From Ignavibacteriota bacterium (GTDB lineage: Bacteria; Bacteroidota; Ignavibacteria; UBA10030; UBA6906), in NCBI GenBank assembly GCA_016707525.1, contig JADJHP010000016.1, forward strand, positions 1 through 64,000: a DNA stretch of 64,000 bases. The letters run 5' to 3'. The first letter of the stretch is position 1. Every line of letters begins with the position of its first letter. The notes beneath the pieces are model-generated. The model ran no database searches, was not told the DNA's origin, and saw only the letters and a list, made by a program, of their open reading frames with translations. The position numbers and the translations under genes were made by a program. Positions 33,621 to 42,853 of this stretch are shown piece by piece.

Positions 33621-35753
33621 CTATTGCACGAGAACTCCCCGGCTTACCACCACTGCTCCGGACGTTTCCAGCCTGAAGATCACCACTCCTGAACTCTTCA
33701 TACCGCTCCGGTCTGCATCGAAGACGATCTGGTGCATCCCCGCTGGCTGCCATGCATCCACAAGTGTCGCAAACTCCTGCCCGAGCACGCTGTACGCCTT
33801 CAGCACGACATGCGCGCCCGCCGGAATGCTGTACCGCAACGTCGTGGAAGGGTTGAACGGATTGGGATAGTTCGGGTGCAGCACGGCCACAGAGGGGACC
33901 GTGCCGGCCGCCTCCTGGCGGACGTTCACAGGCACGGAGAGCGTCGGGGTACCCATACAGAGTATCGATCCATTGTCGCCGCTGACCCATGCGACCGTAT
34001 CGGAAAGCACATGGAGCCCGAACAGGTCATTGCTGGTTTTGGCATACCCCGGTGTCCATACCGATCCGCCGTTCACCGTCGACAGCACGAGGCCGGTATC
34101 CCCGATGGCGAATGCCGTGGCCGCCGAGACGCCTGAAGCAACGTAGATGTTCCGGACCGTGCCCGTCGTGCCTTTGAGCCATGTCCCTCCCCCGTCGGCC
34201 GTGTACAGGATCACACCGCTCCCGCCGGCGGCATAGCCGTGCACATCATCGGCGAAGGAGGTGCTCCAGAGAACGGTGGAGACCGGTGCGGATCCGGATG
34301 CCCACGTGGTACCGTCGGCGCTGTGCCGGATGGCACCCGACTCTCCCACGGCGCATCCTCTGGGTCCCGGCCGCATGGCGATCCCGTACAGCGTGTTCGT
34401 CGTGCCGCTGACGCCCGCGATCCAATGTGCACCGCCGTCGGTCGTGCGGAGCAGGACACCGCCATCGCCAACGGCCCAGCCGTGCGATTCATCGGTGAAC
34501 GAGACGCCAAGAAGTGTCATCGTCGTGCCGGTGGTCTGTTGAGCCCAATGCTCGCCCCGGTCGGTGGAGTGGAGCAGGACGCCCAGATCGCCGACGGCCC
34601 AGACCTTCGATCCGATGCAGGCCACGCCGTAGAATGAGTCTCCGGTGAGTCCGTTCATCACCGGTGTCCACACCTTCCCCCCATCGGTCGTCCGTATCAT
34701 GAAGCCCCACTGTCCGACCCCGATGCCGTTCATCGCATCGGAAAATGCCAGCCAGTTCACCGCCGGCGTCGTGCCGCTGTTCAGCATCGTCCAGCTTCCG
34801 CCCGATGGCTTCCGCGCGACGAATCCGTACTCGCCCACCGCCACGACCGATGTGCCCGCAACGGCCACACCGTTGATCGTTGCGTAGGTGCCGTGAAGGG
34901 CCTCGGTGCTCCATGAGGCCCCGCCGTTCGTGGAGTGCAGCAGGACGGAATCATCCGCTGCGATCCAGCACTCCTGCCCGTTCCCCGGAAAGATGTCGTT
35001 CAGTCCGCGTGTCGTACCGGAAGCAGCCGGTGTCCACGTTGCACCGCCGGTGGTTGTCGTCATGATGAGCCCGCCGGAACCCACGATGAATCCCGTCTGG
35101 CCCCCTTCCACGAACGCGATGTCCTGCCCCGACGCGGTCAACATTTGCGCGAGGGTCCACGACGCACCGCCATCGGTACTTTTATACAGCGATCCGGCCC
35201 CTGCACTTCCGGAGCCCGTCGCCCAGCCCGCCGTTGCCGAGGTGAACGTCACGCTATTGATGGATGCATTTCCCTGTCCCGTCGGCATCGTTGCCGTGGA
35301 CCATGTCGTACCTCCGTTGGTCGTCCTGATGATCGTGCGGACATCGCCGGCCGCCCAACCGCGTGCCGTATCGAGGAAGAAGACGCCATTCAGGCCGTTC
35401 ACCGTTCCGCTGGACTGTTCGGACCAGAGGGCACCGCCGTTCGTCGTATGGAGGATCGTCCCGTTGTCGCCCACGATCCAGACGGTGTTCACGTCAACGA
35501 CGCACAGGGACCGGAGATGGTCCGTGACGCCGATGTACTGCACGTCCCAGTGGAGGCCGGCATCATGTGTGACCATGATCGTGCCATCGTTGCCCACGGC
35601 GTACCCTGTGGATGCGTCGGCGAACGCGATCTTCGCAAGCGTATTCCCCTGCGGAAGCGGATACTGCCATTGCCAATCACCCGCAACGCCGGTGGCATTG
35701 GTTGCCAGCATGATCACCACGAACAGAATACTCTTTGCTCCCCAAACCCTCAT
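33621..35753 (-). CDS. T9SS-exported YCF48/BNR-type beta-propeller protein
   Basis: 710 residues. After a signal peptide (SILFVVIMLATNATGVAG) come about a dozen repeats of the YCF48/sortilin-like kind, such as GYAVGNDGTIMVTHDAGLHW, TILHTTNGGALWSEQSSG and GVLLRTTDGGAHWIAGVSG. The carboxyl end is an intact T9SS type A tail (NYPNPFNPSTTLRYSIP, YSVLGQEFATLV, GVLVQ). It is probably an outer-surface scaffold; T9SS propellers often serve in adhesion. It is the last gene of the minus-strand polysaccharide run and is separated by 209 bp of iterated words from the barrel gene. Confidence 0.88.
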   Translation of the reverse strand: MRVWGAKSILFVVIMLATNATGVAGDWQWQYPLPQGNTLAKIAFADASTGYAVGNDGTIMVTHDAGLHWDVQYIGVTDHLRSLCVVDVNTVWIVGDNGTILHTTNGGALWSEQSSGTVNGLNGVFFLDTARGWAAGDVRTIIRTTNGGTTWSTATMPTGQGNASINSVTFTSATAGWATGSGSAGAGSLYKSTDGGASWTLAQMLTASGQDIAFVEGGQTGFIVGSGGLIMTTTTGGATWTPAASGTTRGLNDIFPGNGQECWIAADDSVLLHSTNGGASWSTEALHGTYATINGVAVAGTSVVAVGEYGFVARKPSGGSWTMLNSGTTPAVNWLAFSDAMNGIGVGQWGFMIRTTDGGKVWTPVMNGLTGDSFYGVACIGSKVWAVGDLGVLLHSTDRGEHWAQQTTGTTMTLLGVSFTDESHGWAVGDGGVLLRTTDGGAHWIAGVSGTTNTLYGIAMRPGPRGCAVGESGAIRHSADGTTWASGSAPVSTVLWSTSFADDVHGYAAGGSGVILYTADGGGTWLKGTTGTVRNIYVASGVSAATAFAIGDTGLVLSTVNGGSVWTPGYAKTSNDLFGLHVLSDTVAWVSGDNGSILCMGTPTLSVPVNVRQEAAGTVPSVAVLHPNYPNPFNPSTTLRYSIPAGAHVVLKAYSVLGQEFATLVDAWQPAGMHQIVFDADRSGMKSSGVVIFRLETSGAVVVSRGVLVQ

Positions 35754-35962
35754 TGTCGATCCTCAATTGCTGATTCTTGCACTTCGATCATCGACCTTCG
35801 ATCTTCCATCTGGAATTCTCGCTCTTCAACCTTCCATCTTCAATTCTCGCTCTTCGACCTTCCATCTTCAGATGTTCTCTTCACTTGTTCTCATCACCGG
35901 GTATCTTCGCTTCCCATCGACAATCGACAACTGGCAACGGACGATCCTCAATTGCGTCTCCT
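35754..35962. repeat. iterated purine-rich word repeat in an intergenic gap
   Basis: On the transcribed (minus) strand the gap is a run of words such as GAAGATGGAAGGT and GAAGAGCGAGAATT. Two exact-period 28-nt copies lie at 35814-35841 and 35842-35869 with one mismatch, and looser words (ATTGAGGATCG, GTTGTCGATTGTCGAT) flank them. No gene was seen. Confidence 0.6.
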
Positions 35963-37276
35963 CTAGAATCCGAGTCCTATACTCACCCCCACCTGATACA
36001 GCCCGAAGTCATTGTAGGCATCATTCGACTGGTTCCGCACGACCGCGCCGCTCAGCGCGACATCGAGCCCGAGCCCGTCGCTGAGCGTGATATAGCGTGA
36101 AAGCCAGATCTCGGCATAGCTGTGCACATCCCGGCGCGACACACCGGCGTCGGTCCCGTTGAGGTCGAGTGCAGGCGCTTCGAACTGCTTGCGGGCGATG
36201 CCGCAGGTAATGATCGACTGCAGGCCCAGGGGCAGGCCCTGCTTCCAGATGATCCTGCCTTCCGGGCCATCATACGAGAAGAAATCCGTGTAGATGTCCT
36301 CGCTCAGCATCGACGAGTTCGCATACTGTGCCAGGTAGCGTGTGCCGTTCCCGGGATTGATGCGGTACCAGCCATCAGCAAGCACCGAACCGCCATCCCA
36401 TGTGAATCCACCGAAGATGCCCGCAGCGACCTGCCATGAGATCGTCGTCGTTGCGTTCGTCAGGATCTTCTTGTCGGAAGGCACGACCAGCTTCGCACCG
36501 CCCTTCCCTTTGCCGTTCTCCTTTTCGACGTACGTCCGCACCGACTCGAACTGCGTGGTATCGACAAGGTCCGTCGTGTAATATTTCATGCCGCCCGACG
36601 CGGCGAACCCGACGCTGAGGCCATTCCTGAACACGCGGCCGGTCTGGAGGGTGAGATGTTCCGTGAGATTGGAGAGCTCGGGAAGATCGGTGTAGGAGCG
36701 GATCCCGACATCATTCAGGACCCGGATATACCAGCGGCGCACGGGCATGCGCAGGACGGCGGTGAGCGCAATGCCGGTATTGTCGAATTCGCGGTACGCC
36801 TGCTTGTCGTGCCGTGCCGAGCCCCGCAGCTGAAGGTCCAGGAATGTCCGCACGGAATCCGGATCCACAGGCCGGTCGTCCTCTTCTTCTTCCTCTTCCC
36901 CGTTCTCTTCATCGCCTTCTTCCTTCGTCGCCGCCGGAGGAATGCCGGGGCGCCGGGGGAGGGGCGGCGGGATCCCGAACGCATTCCGGTAACCGAGACG
37001 TACGGAATGTTCGAGATAGTTGCGGTCGGTGAATGTGTTGAACACCATCAACCCGCCGACGTAGGCGGCCGACAGCGTTCCCTTTCCCACCGGCTGAAGG
37101 TATTGCAGTTCGAGGTACCCCTGCCGGAGCTGGTCGGGGATGGTCTCATAATTGTAAAGGGGATCGCTGTGATAGCCGTACGACGCCGAAGCGAACCCAT
37201 TGAACTGCGCCTGAGCCCCACCGCGGGCCCCCGCTACGAGCAACACAGGCAGCAACCACCACATTCTCTTGTTCAT
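35963..37276 (-). CDS. outer-membrane beta-barrel protein
   Basis: About 437 residues from ATG 37276 (MNKRMWWLLPVLLVAGARGG, signal peptide), with amphipathic strands and a final strand ending in Phe (VGVSIGLGF), the hallmark of BAM-inserted barrels. An acidic low-complexity stretch (EEGDEENGEEEEEEDD, near residue 120) lies in what should be a loop. I do not recognise the family. Next to the polysaccharide synthase gene it could serve as the export pore, like PgaA, but it lacks obvious TPR repeats. An ATG at 37297 is a possible earlier start. Confidence 0.72.
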   Translation of the reverse strand: MNKRMWWLLPVLLVAGARGGAQAQFNGFASASYGYHSDPLYNYETIPDQLRQGYLELQYLQPVGKGTLSAAYVGGLMVFNTFTDRNYLEHSVRLGYRNAFGIPPPLPRRPGIPPAATKEEGDEENGEEEEEEDDRPVDPDSVRTFLDLQLRGSARHDKQAYREFDNTGIALTAVLRMPVRRWYIRVLNDVGIRSYTDLPELSNLTEHLTLQTGRVFRNGLSVGFAASGGMKYYTTDLVDTTQFESVRTYVEKENGKGKGGAKLVVPSDKKILTNATTTISWQVAAGIFGGFTWDGGSVLADGWYRINPGNGTRYLAQYANSSMLSEDIYTDFFSYDGPEGRIIWKQGLPLGLQSIITCGIARKQFEAPALDLNGTDAGVSRRDVHSYAEIWLSRYITLSDGLGLDVALSGAVVRNQSNDAYNDFGLYQVGVSIGLGF

Positions 37277-37297
37277 TTGATTCCCATCCTGAAACAC

Positions 37298-37459
37298 TTC
37301 ACGTGTTCACCATCTCTTCCGGGTGTCCTTCGTTCTCTCATTCAAGAGCGCACTGCGAGTGCTACGCTTCAACCTTCACGCCCCTATCTTCACACGTCGA
37401 TCTCCGGTCTTTGGACTTCAACCTTCGATCGTACATCTTCAACCTTCACACGTCGAGTT
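37298..37459. repeat. iterated word repeat in an intergenic gap
   Basis: The gap repeats CTTCAACCTTC three times and CTTCACACGTCGA twice on the plus strand (GAAGGTTGAAG in the transcript). The same words occur in the 35754-35962 gap. No gene was seen. Confidence 0.55.
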
Positions 37460-38746
37460 TCACTCTTCGGTCTTCACTTGTTCCGCCGCTCCCACCGCGA
37501 ACCGTTCGGTCTTCGCCCACACCCGTTTCTCCTTCCGCACATAATCCGACCACCACGCCTTGATGACGATATACATCCAGAGCTGGCAGTACGTGAAGTA
37601 CATGAGGAACGCGAGACCGAGGTTGCTGAGCGTATCCTCGCGGTCGTAGGAGAGCGTGACCAGCATCTCCCCCAGGAACAGGAAGAACGCCAGGATCCAC
37701 ACCGCGGTGTACGGCCCCGGGAGCGCGATGCTCACCAGGCTCAAGGCACTGACAACGAACAGGATGTCCGAAATGACGATCGCGATGAAGAAGACATAGT
37801 ACAATGCGAGCGTATAGAGCAGATCGAAGGCAAGGCGCCGGTTCTTGAAATGGGGGATGTGGCGGAAGAACTTCCCGATCACATAGTTGTTCCCCCGGAC
37901 CCACCGCATGCGCTGCCGGATCCACACCGCCCATTCCTGCGGCTCCTGTTCGTACGTGACGGCATACGGGATGTACTTGATCCGGTAGCCGTGTTCGTAG
38001 ATGCGGATGCTCAGCTCGGAATCCTCCGTGAGCGCTTCCTCATCCCACCCGCCAAGCTCCGCGATGAGCGCGGCGCGCATGACGAAGTTCGTCCCCGGCA
38101 GGGTCGCGATGTGATGCATCTGCCACCGGCCGGCCTGCAGCATCGATTGGAACCCGAGGGTCTCGATGTTGATGAAGCGCGTCAGCAACGTGGCGTTCTT
38201 GTTCACCGTCCGGAACTTCCCGAGCACCGCACCCAGTTCGGGGTGGAGGATGAGCTGGGCCACGAGATACCGGAGCGCGTCCGGATCGGGCGTGTTGTCG
38301 GCATCATAGATCGCGATGATCTCCGCATCCACCTGGCGGATGCCCAGGTTCAGCGCACGCGATTTCCCCTTCCCGCCCTGCCCCTGCGGCACATCGAAGA
38401 GCACGACGCGGTCGTCCTGCGCCGCCAGCTCGAGCACGATCTCCCGTGTCCGGTCCTTCGATCCGTCATTGATCACCATGATCTTCAGGCGGTCGCGCGG
38501 ATACACAAGCCGGCACATGGACTCCACCGTGCGGCGGATGACCATCTCCTCATTGTGTGCGGGGATGAGGATCGTGCAGGTCGGATACGTAAAGGAGATG
38601 CCATCGACGTCCTTTCGTTCCCGTGCCGAGCGGAGAAAATTGATGTAGCCGAACACGGTGAGCAGGAACTGATACCCGATCATGAACCATATCAGGATGA
38701 CCGCAACGACGAACAGAGCGCTCAGGTCAACTTCAAGAAGCGTCAT
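37460..38746 (-). CDS. membrane glycosyltransferase family 2, PgaC/poly-hexosamine synthase type
   Basis: 428 residues. Membrane helices flank a processive GT2 domain: TCTILIPAHNEE (UDP binding), YDADN (DxD), the TED acceptor motif in ALTEDSELSIRI, and the QxxRW motif in RQRMRWVRG. This is the architecture of cellulose, hyaluronan and poly-N-acetylglucosamine synthases, in which the chain is made and extruded by one protein. Neighbouring epimerase and deacetylase genes favour an N-acetyl-hexosamine polymer. It overlaps the gene upstream by 4 bp, so the two are coupled. Confidence 0.87.
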   Translation of the reverse strand: MTLLEVDLSALFVVAVILIWFMIGYQFLLTVFGYINFLRSARERKDVDGISFTYPTCTILIPAHNEEMVIRRTVESMCRLVYPRDRLKIMVINDGSKDRTREIVLELAAQDDRVVLFDVPQGQGGKGKSRALNLGIRQVDAEIIAIYDADNTPDPDALRYLVAQLILHPELGAVLGKFRTVNKNATLLTRFINIETLGFQSMLQAGRWQMHHIATLPGTNFVMRAALIAELGGWDEEALTEDSELSIRIYEHGYRIKYIPYAVTYEQEPQEWAVWIRQRMRWVRGNNYVIGKFFRHIPHFKNRRLAFDLLYTLALYYVFFIAIVISDILFVVSALSLVSIALPGPYTAVWILAFFLFLGEMLVTLSYDREDTLSNLGLAFLMYFTYCQLWMYIVIKAWWSDYVRKEKRVWAKTERFAVGAAEQVKTEE

Positions 38747-39147
38747 GCCGGGGTACTCCTCTCAGGGGCAACCGCGGACCTGCGGCGCACAACGACCACG
38801 GCGTACATGCCGAGCAGCAGAACCACCGATGCGATGCCGAACCAGGCGATGGCGGTGGAAGACCAGAAACTTGTCAGGTTGACGCCATACGAGAACATGT
38901 CCCCCGCAACGATCTCGGCCCGGTGCGCGCCGGCGGGAAGGAAGAGCGTGAACCCATCGTTGCCCTTCATCACCGCGAACGGATGCTCCACGCCATCGAT
39001 CAGGAGGCCATGCGGCTCGCGGTTCACCATCACCAGGCAGCGTCCGTCCGAGGTATACTGGAACCTGAGCGTCCGCATGTCATAGTCGATCGCATGGAGC
39101 GTGCCGGTGATGGAAAGGATGTGCGGAAAGAACTGGTGGGGCGACAT
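38743..39147 (-). CDS. carboxyl-terminal part of the deacetylase/hydrolase fusion, with membrane anchor
   Basis: 134 residues. It continues the protein encoded upstream: beta strands (TGTLHAIDYDMRTLRF, GFTLFLPAGAHRAEIVAG), then one membrane helix (IAWFGIASVVLLLGMYAVVV) and a basic tail. It is out of frame with the 42748-39080 frame by one extra base in a CCCC run near 39135. Read as a single gene, the product would be membrane-anchored by this segment and coupled (ATGA) to the synthase gene. Confidence 0.65.
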   Translation of the reverse strand: MSPHQFFPHILSITGTLHAIDYDMRTLRFQYTSDGRCLVMVNREPHGLLIDGVEHPFAVMKGNDGFTLFLPAGAHRAEIVAGDMFSYGVNLTSFWSSTAIAWFGIASVVLLLGMYAVVVVRRRSAVAPERSTPA

Positions 39148-42100
39148 CGAGGCCGGTCACATCGCTCACCGGCGCCACGATGTGGTTGCCGGAGGGGATC
39201 ATGTACAGATTGTCGCGCACCGGCGCAAGCGGTATCCCATCCAGATACACTTCCTTGACCGCCGGAGGCAGCTTGAGCATCAGGTGGTGCGGGGTTTCGA
39301 TGTGATAGCCCCCGCCCTCATGGTGCATGGACGCTGCCCCCGCATAGGCCGCGGAGAGAAGCAGCATGTCCTGCGGGTTCACACTCGACTCCGCATAGAT
39401 CGTTGACCGCGGAGCGCCCAGCGCCGCAGCACGGACCAACTGGAAGCACTCCGTGCCTGTCTGGATCATCGTCGGGAACGGGGTGATCACATCCTTGCTG
39501 CGGAAGGACAGGATGTTCAGGTCCAGCAGCAGCTTCTCCGCGGAGCCGAGGCGCCCGGCATAGTCGGCACCGATCGACTCATAGCGCATCGGGTCCGTGG
39601 ACCAGCGCCGTTCGGGGTCCTCCACCTGCAGGGCGAACCCGAACTCCTTCTGCAGGCGGATGATGCCGTCCATGTCCACGCCGATCTGCTCCCGGAGTTC
39701 CGGCGATCCGTAGCTGTCCATCGCCGTCACGATCACCTCGAATCCTTCCCGCTCCTTCCCGATCGCCTGTGCAACGCCCAGGATCTCGCGATAGACGCGG
39801 TCGAGGGTCCGGACGCGGTACGCGCTGACGAGGTTCCGCACAGCGGGGTGTTCCTTCCAGTGGATCGACGAACGCGGGTCGAAGAGTCCGGCCGGATCCT
39901 GACCGAGCAACGCAAGGAGGTCCCGCCGCGCCGACGGATGCATGGGCGTGTAGAGCGCGGGTTCCGACAGGCCCAACCCCGCCTCGAAGTACAGCTCGGC
40001 GATGTTCACGCCATCGAAATCGAATTTGTGGAGGAAGGCGTTGTACTCGGCAAGCATCGCCTGCCGCGCCCGCGAATCGGTCATGGCCACGGGGTAGCGC
40101 CACGAGGGGCGCACATCCTGGCCGAGATAGTTCTTCTCGCGCCATTCCGGATGCTCCAGCCAGAACTTCTGGCTCACCTGCGGCGGTTCCAACCACGCAT
40201 ACACGAGGATGCCGTTCGCGTGGGCGAGAGTGATCAGCCGTTCATAATCGTAGGTGTATTTCGGATACATGTGCCAGCCGGCCACGTGGATGCGCCGGAT
40301 GCCCTGCTGGACCCAGAGCTTGATGAGTTGTTCGATGCTCTGCGAGTGCCGGAAGCCGGGATCGAAGTACATCTCGAGCGCCTCCCGGCGCAACACCGGC
40401 GCAACGCTGAAGAAGGTGCGGATGTATTCCATCATGAACGGATAGTGGCTGTACCCCAGTTGCGAGTGGGGGTCGAACCGCGTACCGATGAAGATGACCT
40501 TCCCCTTGCCGAACTCCCTGCCGGCAACGAGCGGCGCCTCCGTCTCGTTGTCCATGCAGAAGACCTCATCCCCATCCCCCACCTCGAACTTCGGAAGGGG
40601 TTCCGCCATGCGCCAGGAGATGCGCTCCTCGGGGAACATCCGGTCCTGCACGCGGTTCACCCGGATCAACGTCCCGGTGAAGTGGAACCCCATCTCCTCG
40701 ATCAGATAGTTGTGCGTATCGGTGATCAGGCATCCGCCGGCCTTCACCCACCGCACGAGAGCATCATACTCCTCCAGCCGGAGGGAGTCCACGAATCCGT
40801 AGGGGACGACCATGACATTGTACTGGCCCGGATCCACCGGTTCGCCGACGAAGATCGTATCCACCGGGATGCTGACGCTCGCGAACAACGCCGCGAACGA
40901 GGCCTGGTCATTGTACGCCGCACCGCGGGCATACTGGTTCCAGAGCACGGCCGGCCTGGCTTCACGCCAGCCCCCTCCCGGAGCGAGGATGGCTGCCGTT
41001 GCCTGGCGGACCTTCAACCATGCGCGGTCCATCGTGGACAACTGGCGCTCCCGGAATTCTGTCGGCTCGGCCTTGTACCACTCCCCCGGGTTCAAGGTCA
41101 CGGAATGCGTGCTCGTGCCGGTCAGCCGCTCTTCGGACGTCACGCGCGCGATCGGTTCTCCGTTGCGGTCAAAGGTGGTCTCGGCAAGATACTGGTCGGT
41201 GAGCGCGACACTGTAGTCCTGCGATCCCGTGAGGATCACGCGGTCGCGCATGGCGACGCGGTGGCGATCCTCGCGCACATCGAGGAACGTATAGCCCATC
41301 GCGCGGAGCGAATCCACGAGTTCCTCGAGCAGCGCATGGTCCACGAACGAATGGAAGAACCCCGCGGCGAACCCATCACGCACCGCGAGATTGGTGCGTG
41401 CATCGCGCGCCATCTCCCGGATCCGCGCACGGCCGACGGCCGGGTCGGTGCTCAGCGGAACGTATCCCAGGTTCTCGGGATAGATCATCTGGCCGAAGAG
41501 ATCCCGGCGGATGATGTACGGGAAGAACTGGCTGTAGTCGGCATTCTCGATGGTCAGCCGCTGCTCCATCGCGGTCGTGAAATAGTCGCCGATCACGTTA
41601 TACAGCGTGAACGACCCGGTGTAGTGCGGGGTCTCCCAGACCAGTGGATACAATCCGTTGCGCATGAACTCCTGGATGCCCAGCTCGACCTTCCGGCGGA
41701 CCCCTTCTTCGGTCTCACCGGCGATCGGACGGTTCGTACTCTCATCCCAGAACTCGTAGTCCGCCCCGGTGGTGCCCCGGTACTGGTGGGTGATCCCGTG
41801 CATCACGATCGTGCCGCCGTTGTTGACCATATACTTCAGGGCATCGACAAGATCGGGCTTGTCGGAGAGGCTGACGCGGACGCCTTCGGCGGGGATCACA
41901 TAGAACGGCGACACCCCCACCAGGAACGGGATACCCCGGGAGGAAAGCACATCGGCGACGTCACGCAGCCGGTCCGGCTGCTCCATCGGATTCACATCCT
42001 CGATGCGGATGAGTGCGGAGTGGGAATGATCATGGTCCTCGCCGAGGATGTCGTGCAGCATGTCCGCGAACATGATGTACCGGTCGGATGGCCCGGTCAT

Positions 42101-42748
42101 CGAGAACGGCGAGTCGGCACAGTACAGGAACGTTCCGGAGCCTATGATATACGGAAGGCGGCGGCCGGACTTCGGCGCGTAGACGGTCGCGAACACCCGC
42201 ACACGGGCGTGATCGGTGATCGTGACCACATTCAACATCGGCTCGGTCTTGGTGAAGCGGTCGGTGCCGCGCTCGACGACCGTGTAGACGCCTGTGGAAT
42301 CCATGCCGCCGACGGTGAACCCGAACCGTTTCTTCAGGTCGTGCGATGCCGAGAACTCCCGGAAGCCGGTATGGATCCACATCACGGGTGTCGACCCGGC
42401 GAGCACATCGTCGAGGAATGGGCGGGGGACCGCATTCTTTGCATGGAATCCGATATAGAAGACCTGCGCGAATGCCTGCATGCGGCCGGACGCGTAGTCG
42501 TCCACGCCGATCACGGTGGATGTCACATTGAAATGACCGAGCAGTGCGGCAAGATGGCGTCCATCACCAATGGCAAAGCTGGTGGGGTCGGTCCTCCCCT
42601 CAACGACAATGAGGACCTTCTTCGGCGGCTCCGCCGATGCGGGAGCAGCGACAGCAAAAAGCAGCAGAAGCGCGAGAAGTGAAAGGTACAACCACGCCCC
42701 GGAAGATCTCCGCCGTCCCACGTTCCCCCTCGTCTTCAACTCTTCCAT
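39080..42748 (-). CDS. DUF2334 polysaccharide deacetylase-like / TIM-barrel glycoside hydrolase fusion
   Basis: 1,222 residues as read, about 1,330 if joined to the next frame. Signal peptide (LYLSLLALLLLFAVAAPASA); a DUF2334 deacetylase-like domain (ALIRIEDVNPMEQPDRL, TIVMHGITHQYRG, with Asp and two His as possible metal ligands); a beta-galactosidase-trimer-like middle part (NVMVVPYGFVD); and a TIM-barrel hydrolase part (RIHVAGWHMYPKYTYDYERL, FDFDGVNIAELYFE with acidic residues at the barrel end). The plan parallels PgaB, which couples deacetylation and hydrolysis of poly-GlcNAc, but the domains are not the same families. It lies upstream of the GT2 synthase and downstream of the epimerase. 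Confidence 0.78.
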   Translation of the reverse strand: MEELKTRGNVGRRRSSGAWLYLSLLALLLLFAVAAPASAEPPKKVLIVVEGRTDPTSFAIGDGRHLAALLGHFNVTSTVIGVDDYASGRMQAFAQVFYIGFHAKNAVPRPFLDDVLAGSTPVMWIHTGFREFSASHDLKKRFGFTVGGMDSTGVYTVVERGTDRFTKTEPMLNVVTITDHARVRVFATVYAPKSGRRLPYIIGSGTFLYCADSPFSMTGPSDRYIMFADMLHDILGEDHDHSHSALIRIEDVNPMEQPDRLRDVADVLSSRGIPFLVGVSPFYVIPAEGVRVSLSDKPDLVDALKYMVNNGGTIVMHGITHQYRGTTGADYEFWDESTNRPIAGETEEGVRRKVELGIQEFMRNGLYPLVWETPHYTGSFTLYNVIGDYFTTAMEQRLTIENADYSQFFPYIIRRDLFGQMIYPENLGYVPLSTDPAVGRARIREMARDARTNLAVRDGFAAGFFHSFVDHALLEELVDSLRAMGYTFLDVREDRHRVAMRDRVILTGSQDYSVALTDQYLAETTFDRNGEPIARVTSEERLTGTSTHSVTLNPGEWYKAEPTEFRERQLSTMDRAWLKVRQATAAILAPGGGWREARPAVLWNQYARGAAYNDQASFAALFASVSIPVDTIFVGEPVDPGQYNVMVVPYGFVDSLRLEEYDALVRWVKAGGCLITDTHNYLIEEMGFHFTGTLIRVNRVQDRMFPEERISWRMAEPLPKFEVGDGDEVFCMDNETEAPLVAGREFGKGKVIFIGTRFDPHSQLGYSHYPFMMEYIRTFFSVAPVLRREALEMYFDPGFRHSQSIEQLIKLWVQQGIRRIHVAGWHMYPKYTYDYERLITLAHANGILVYAWLEPPQVSQKFWLEHPEWREKNYLGQDVRPSWRYPVAMTDSRARQAMLAEYNAFLHKFDFDGVNIAELYFEAGLGLSEPALYTPMHPSARRDLLALLGQDPAGLFDPRSSIHWKEHPAVRNLVSAYRVRTLDRVYREILGVAQAIGKEREGFEVIVTAMDSYGSPELREQIGVDMDGIIRLQKEFGFALQVEDPERRWSTDPMRYESIGADYAGRLGSAEKLLLDLNILSFRSKDVITPFPTMIQTGTECFQLVRAAALGAPRSTIYAESSVNPQDMLLLSAAYAGAASMHHEGGGYHIETPHHLMLKLPPAVKEVYLDGIPLAPVRDNLYMIPSGNHIVAPVSDVTGLDVAPPVLSAHPFHHRHAPCDRL

Positions 42749-42853
42749 ATCGCGTCACTTCTTTCTTTTCCCCATTCACGATCGGCAAGTGGCGATCGAC
42801 GACCGGCAAGTGCGGTCTTTCTCGATCCTCGATCTTCAATCCTCCATCTTCCA
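42749..42853. repeat. iterated word repeat in an intergenic gap
   Basis: The transcript strand reads words such as GATGGAGGATTGAAGATCG and two copies of CACTTGCCGGTCGT-like sequence. It resembles the gaps at 35754 and 37298 and lies right after the stop of the epimerase gene. No gene was seen. Confidence 0.5.

Noticed and set aside
39848..42682. Long open frame on the plus strand opposite the hydrolase fusion
   Set aside because: It is a high-GC mirror of a convincing minus-strand protein, with no recognisable domain, signal or start context. Similar mirrors opposite 7733-9922, 36656-39085 and 19321-20937 were rejected for the same reason.
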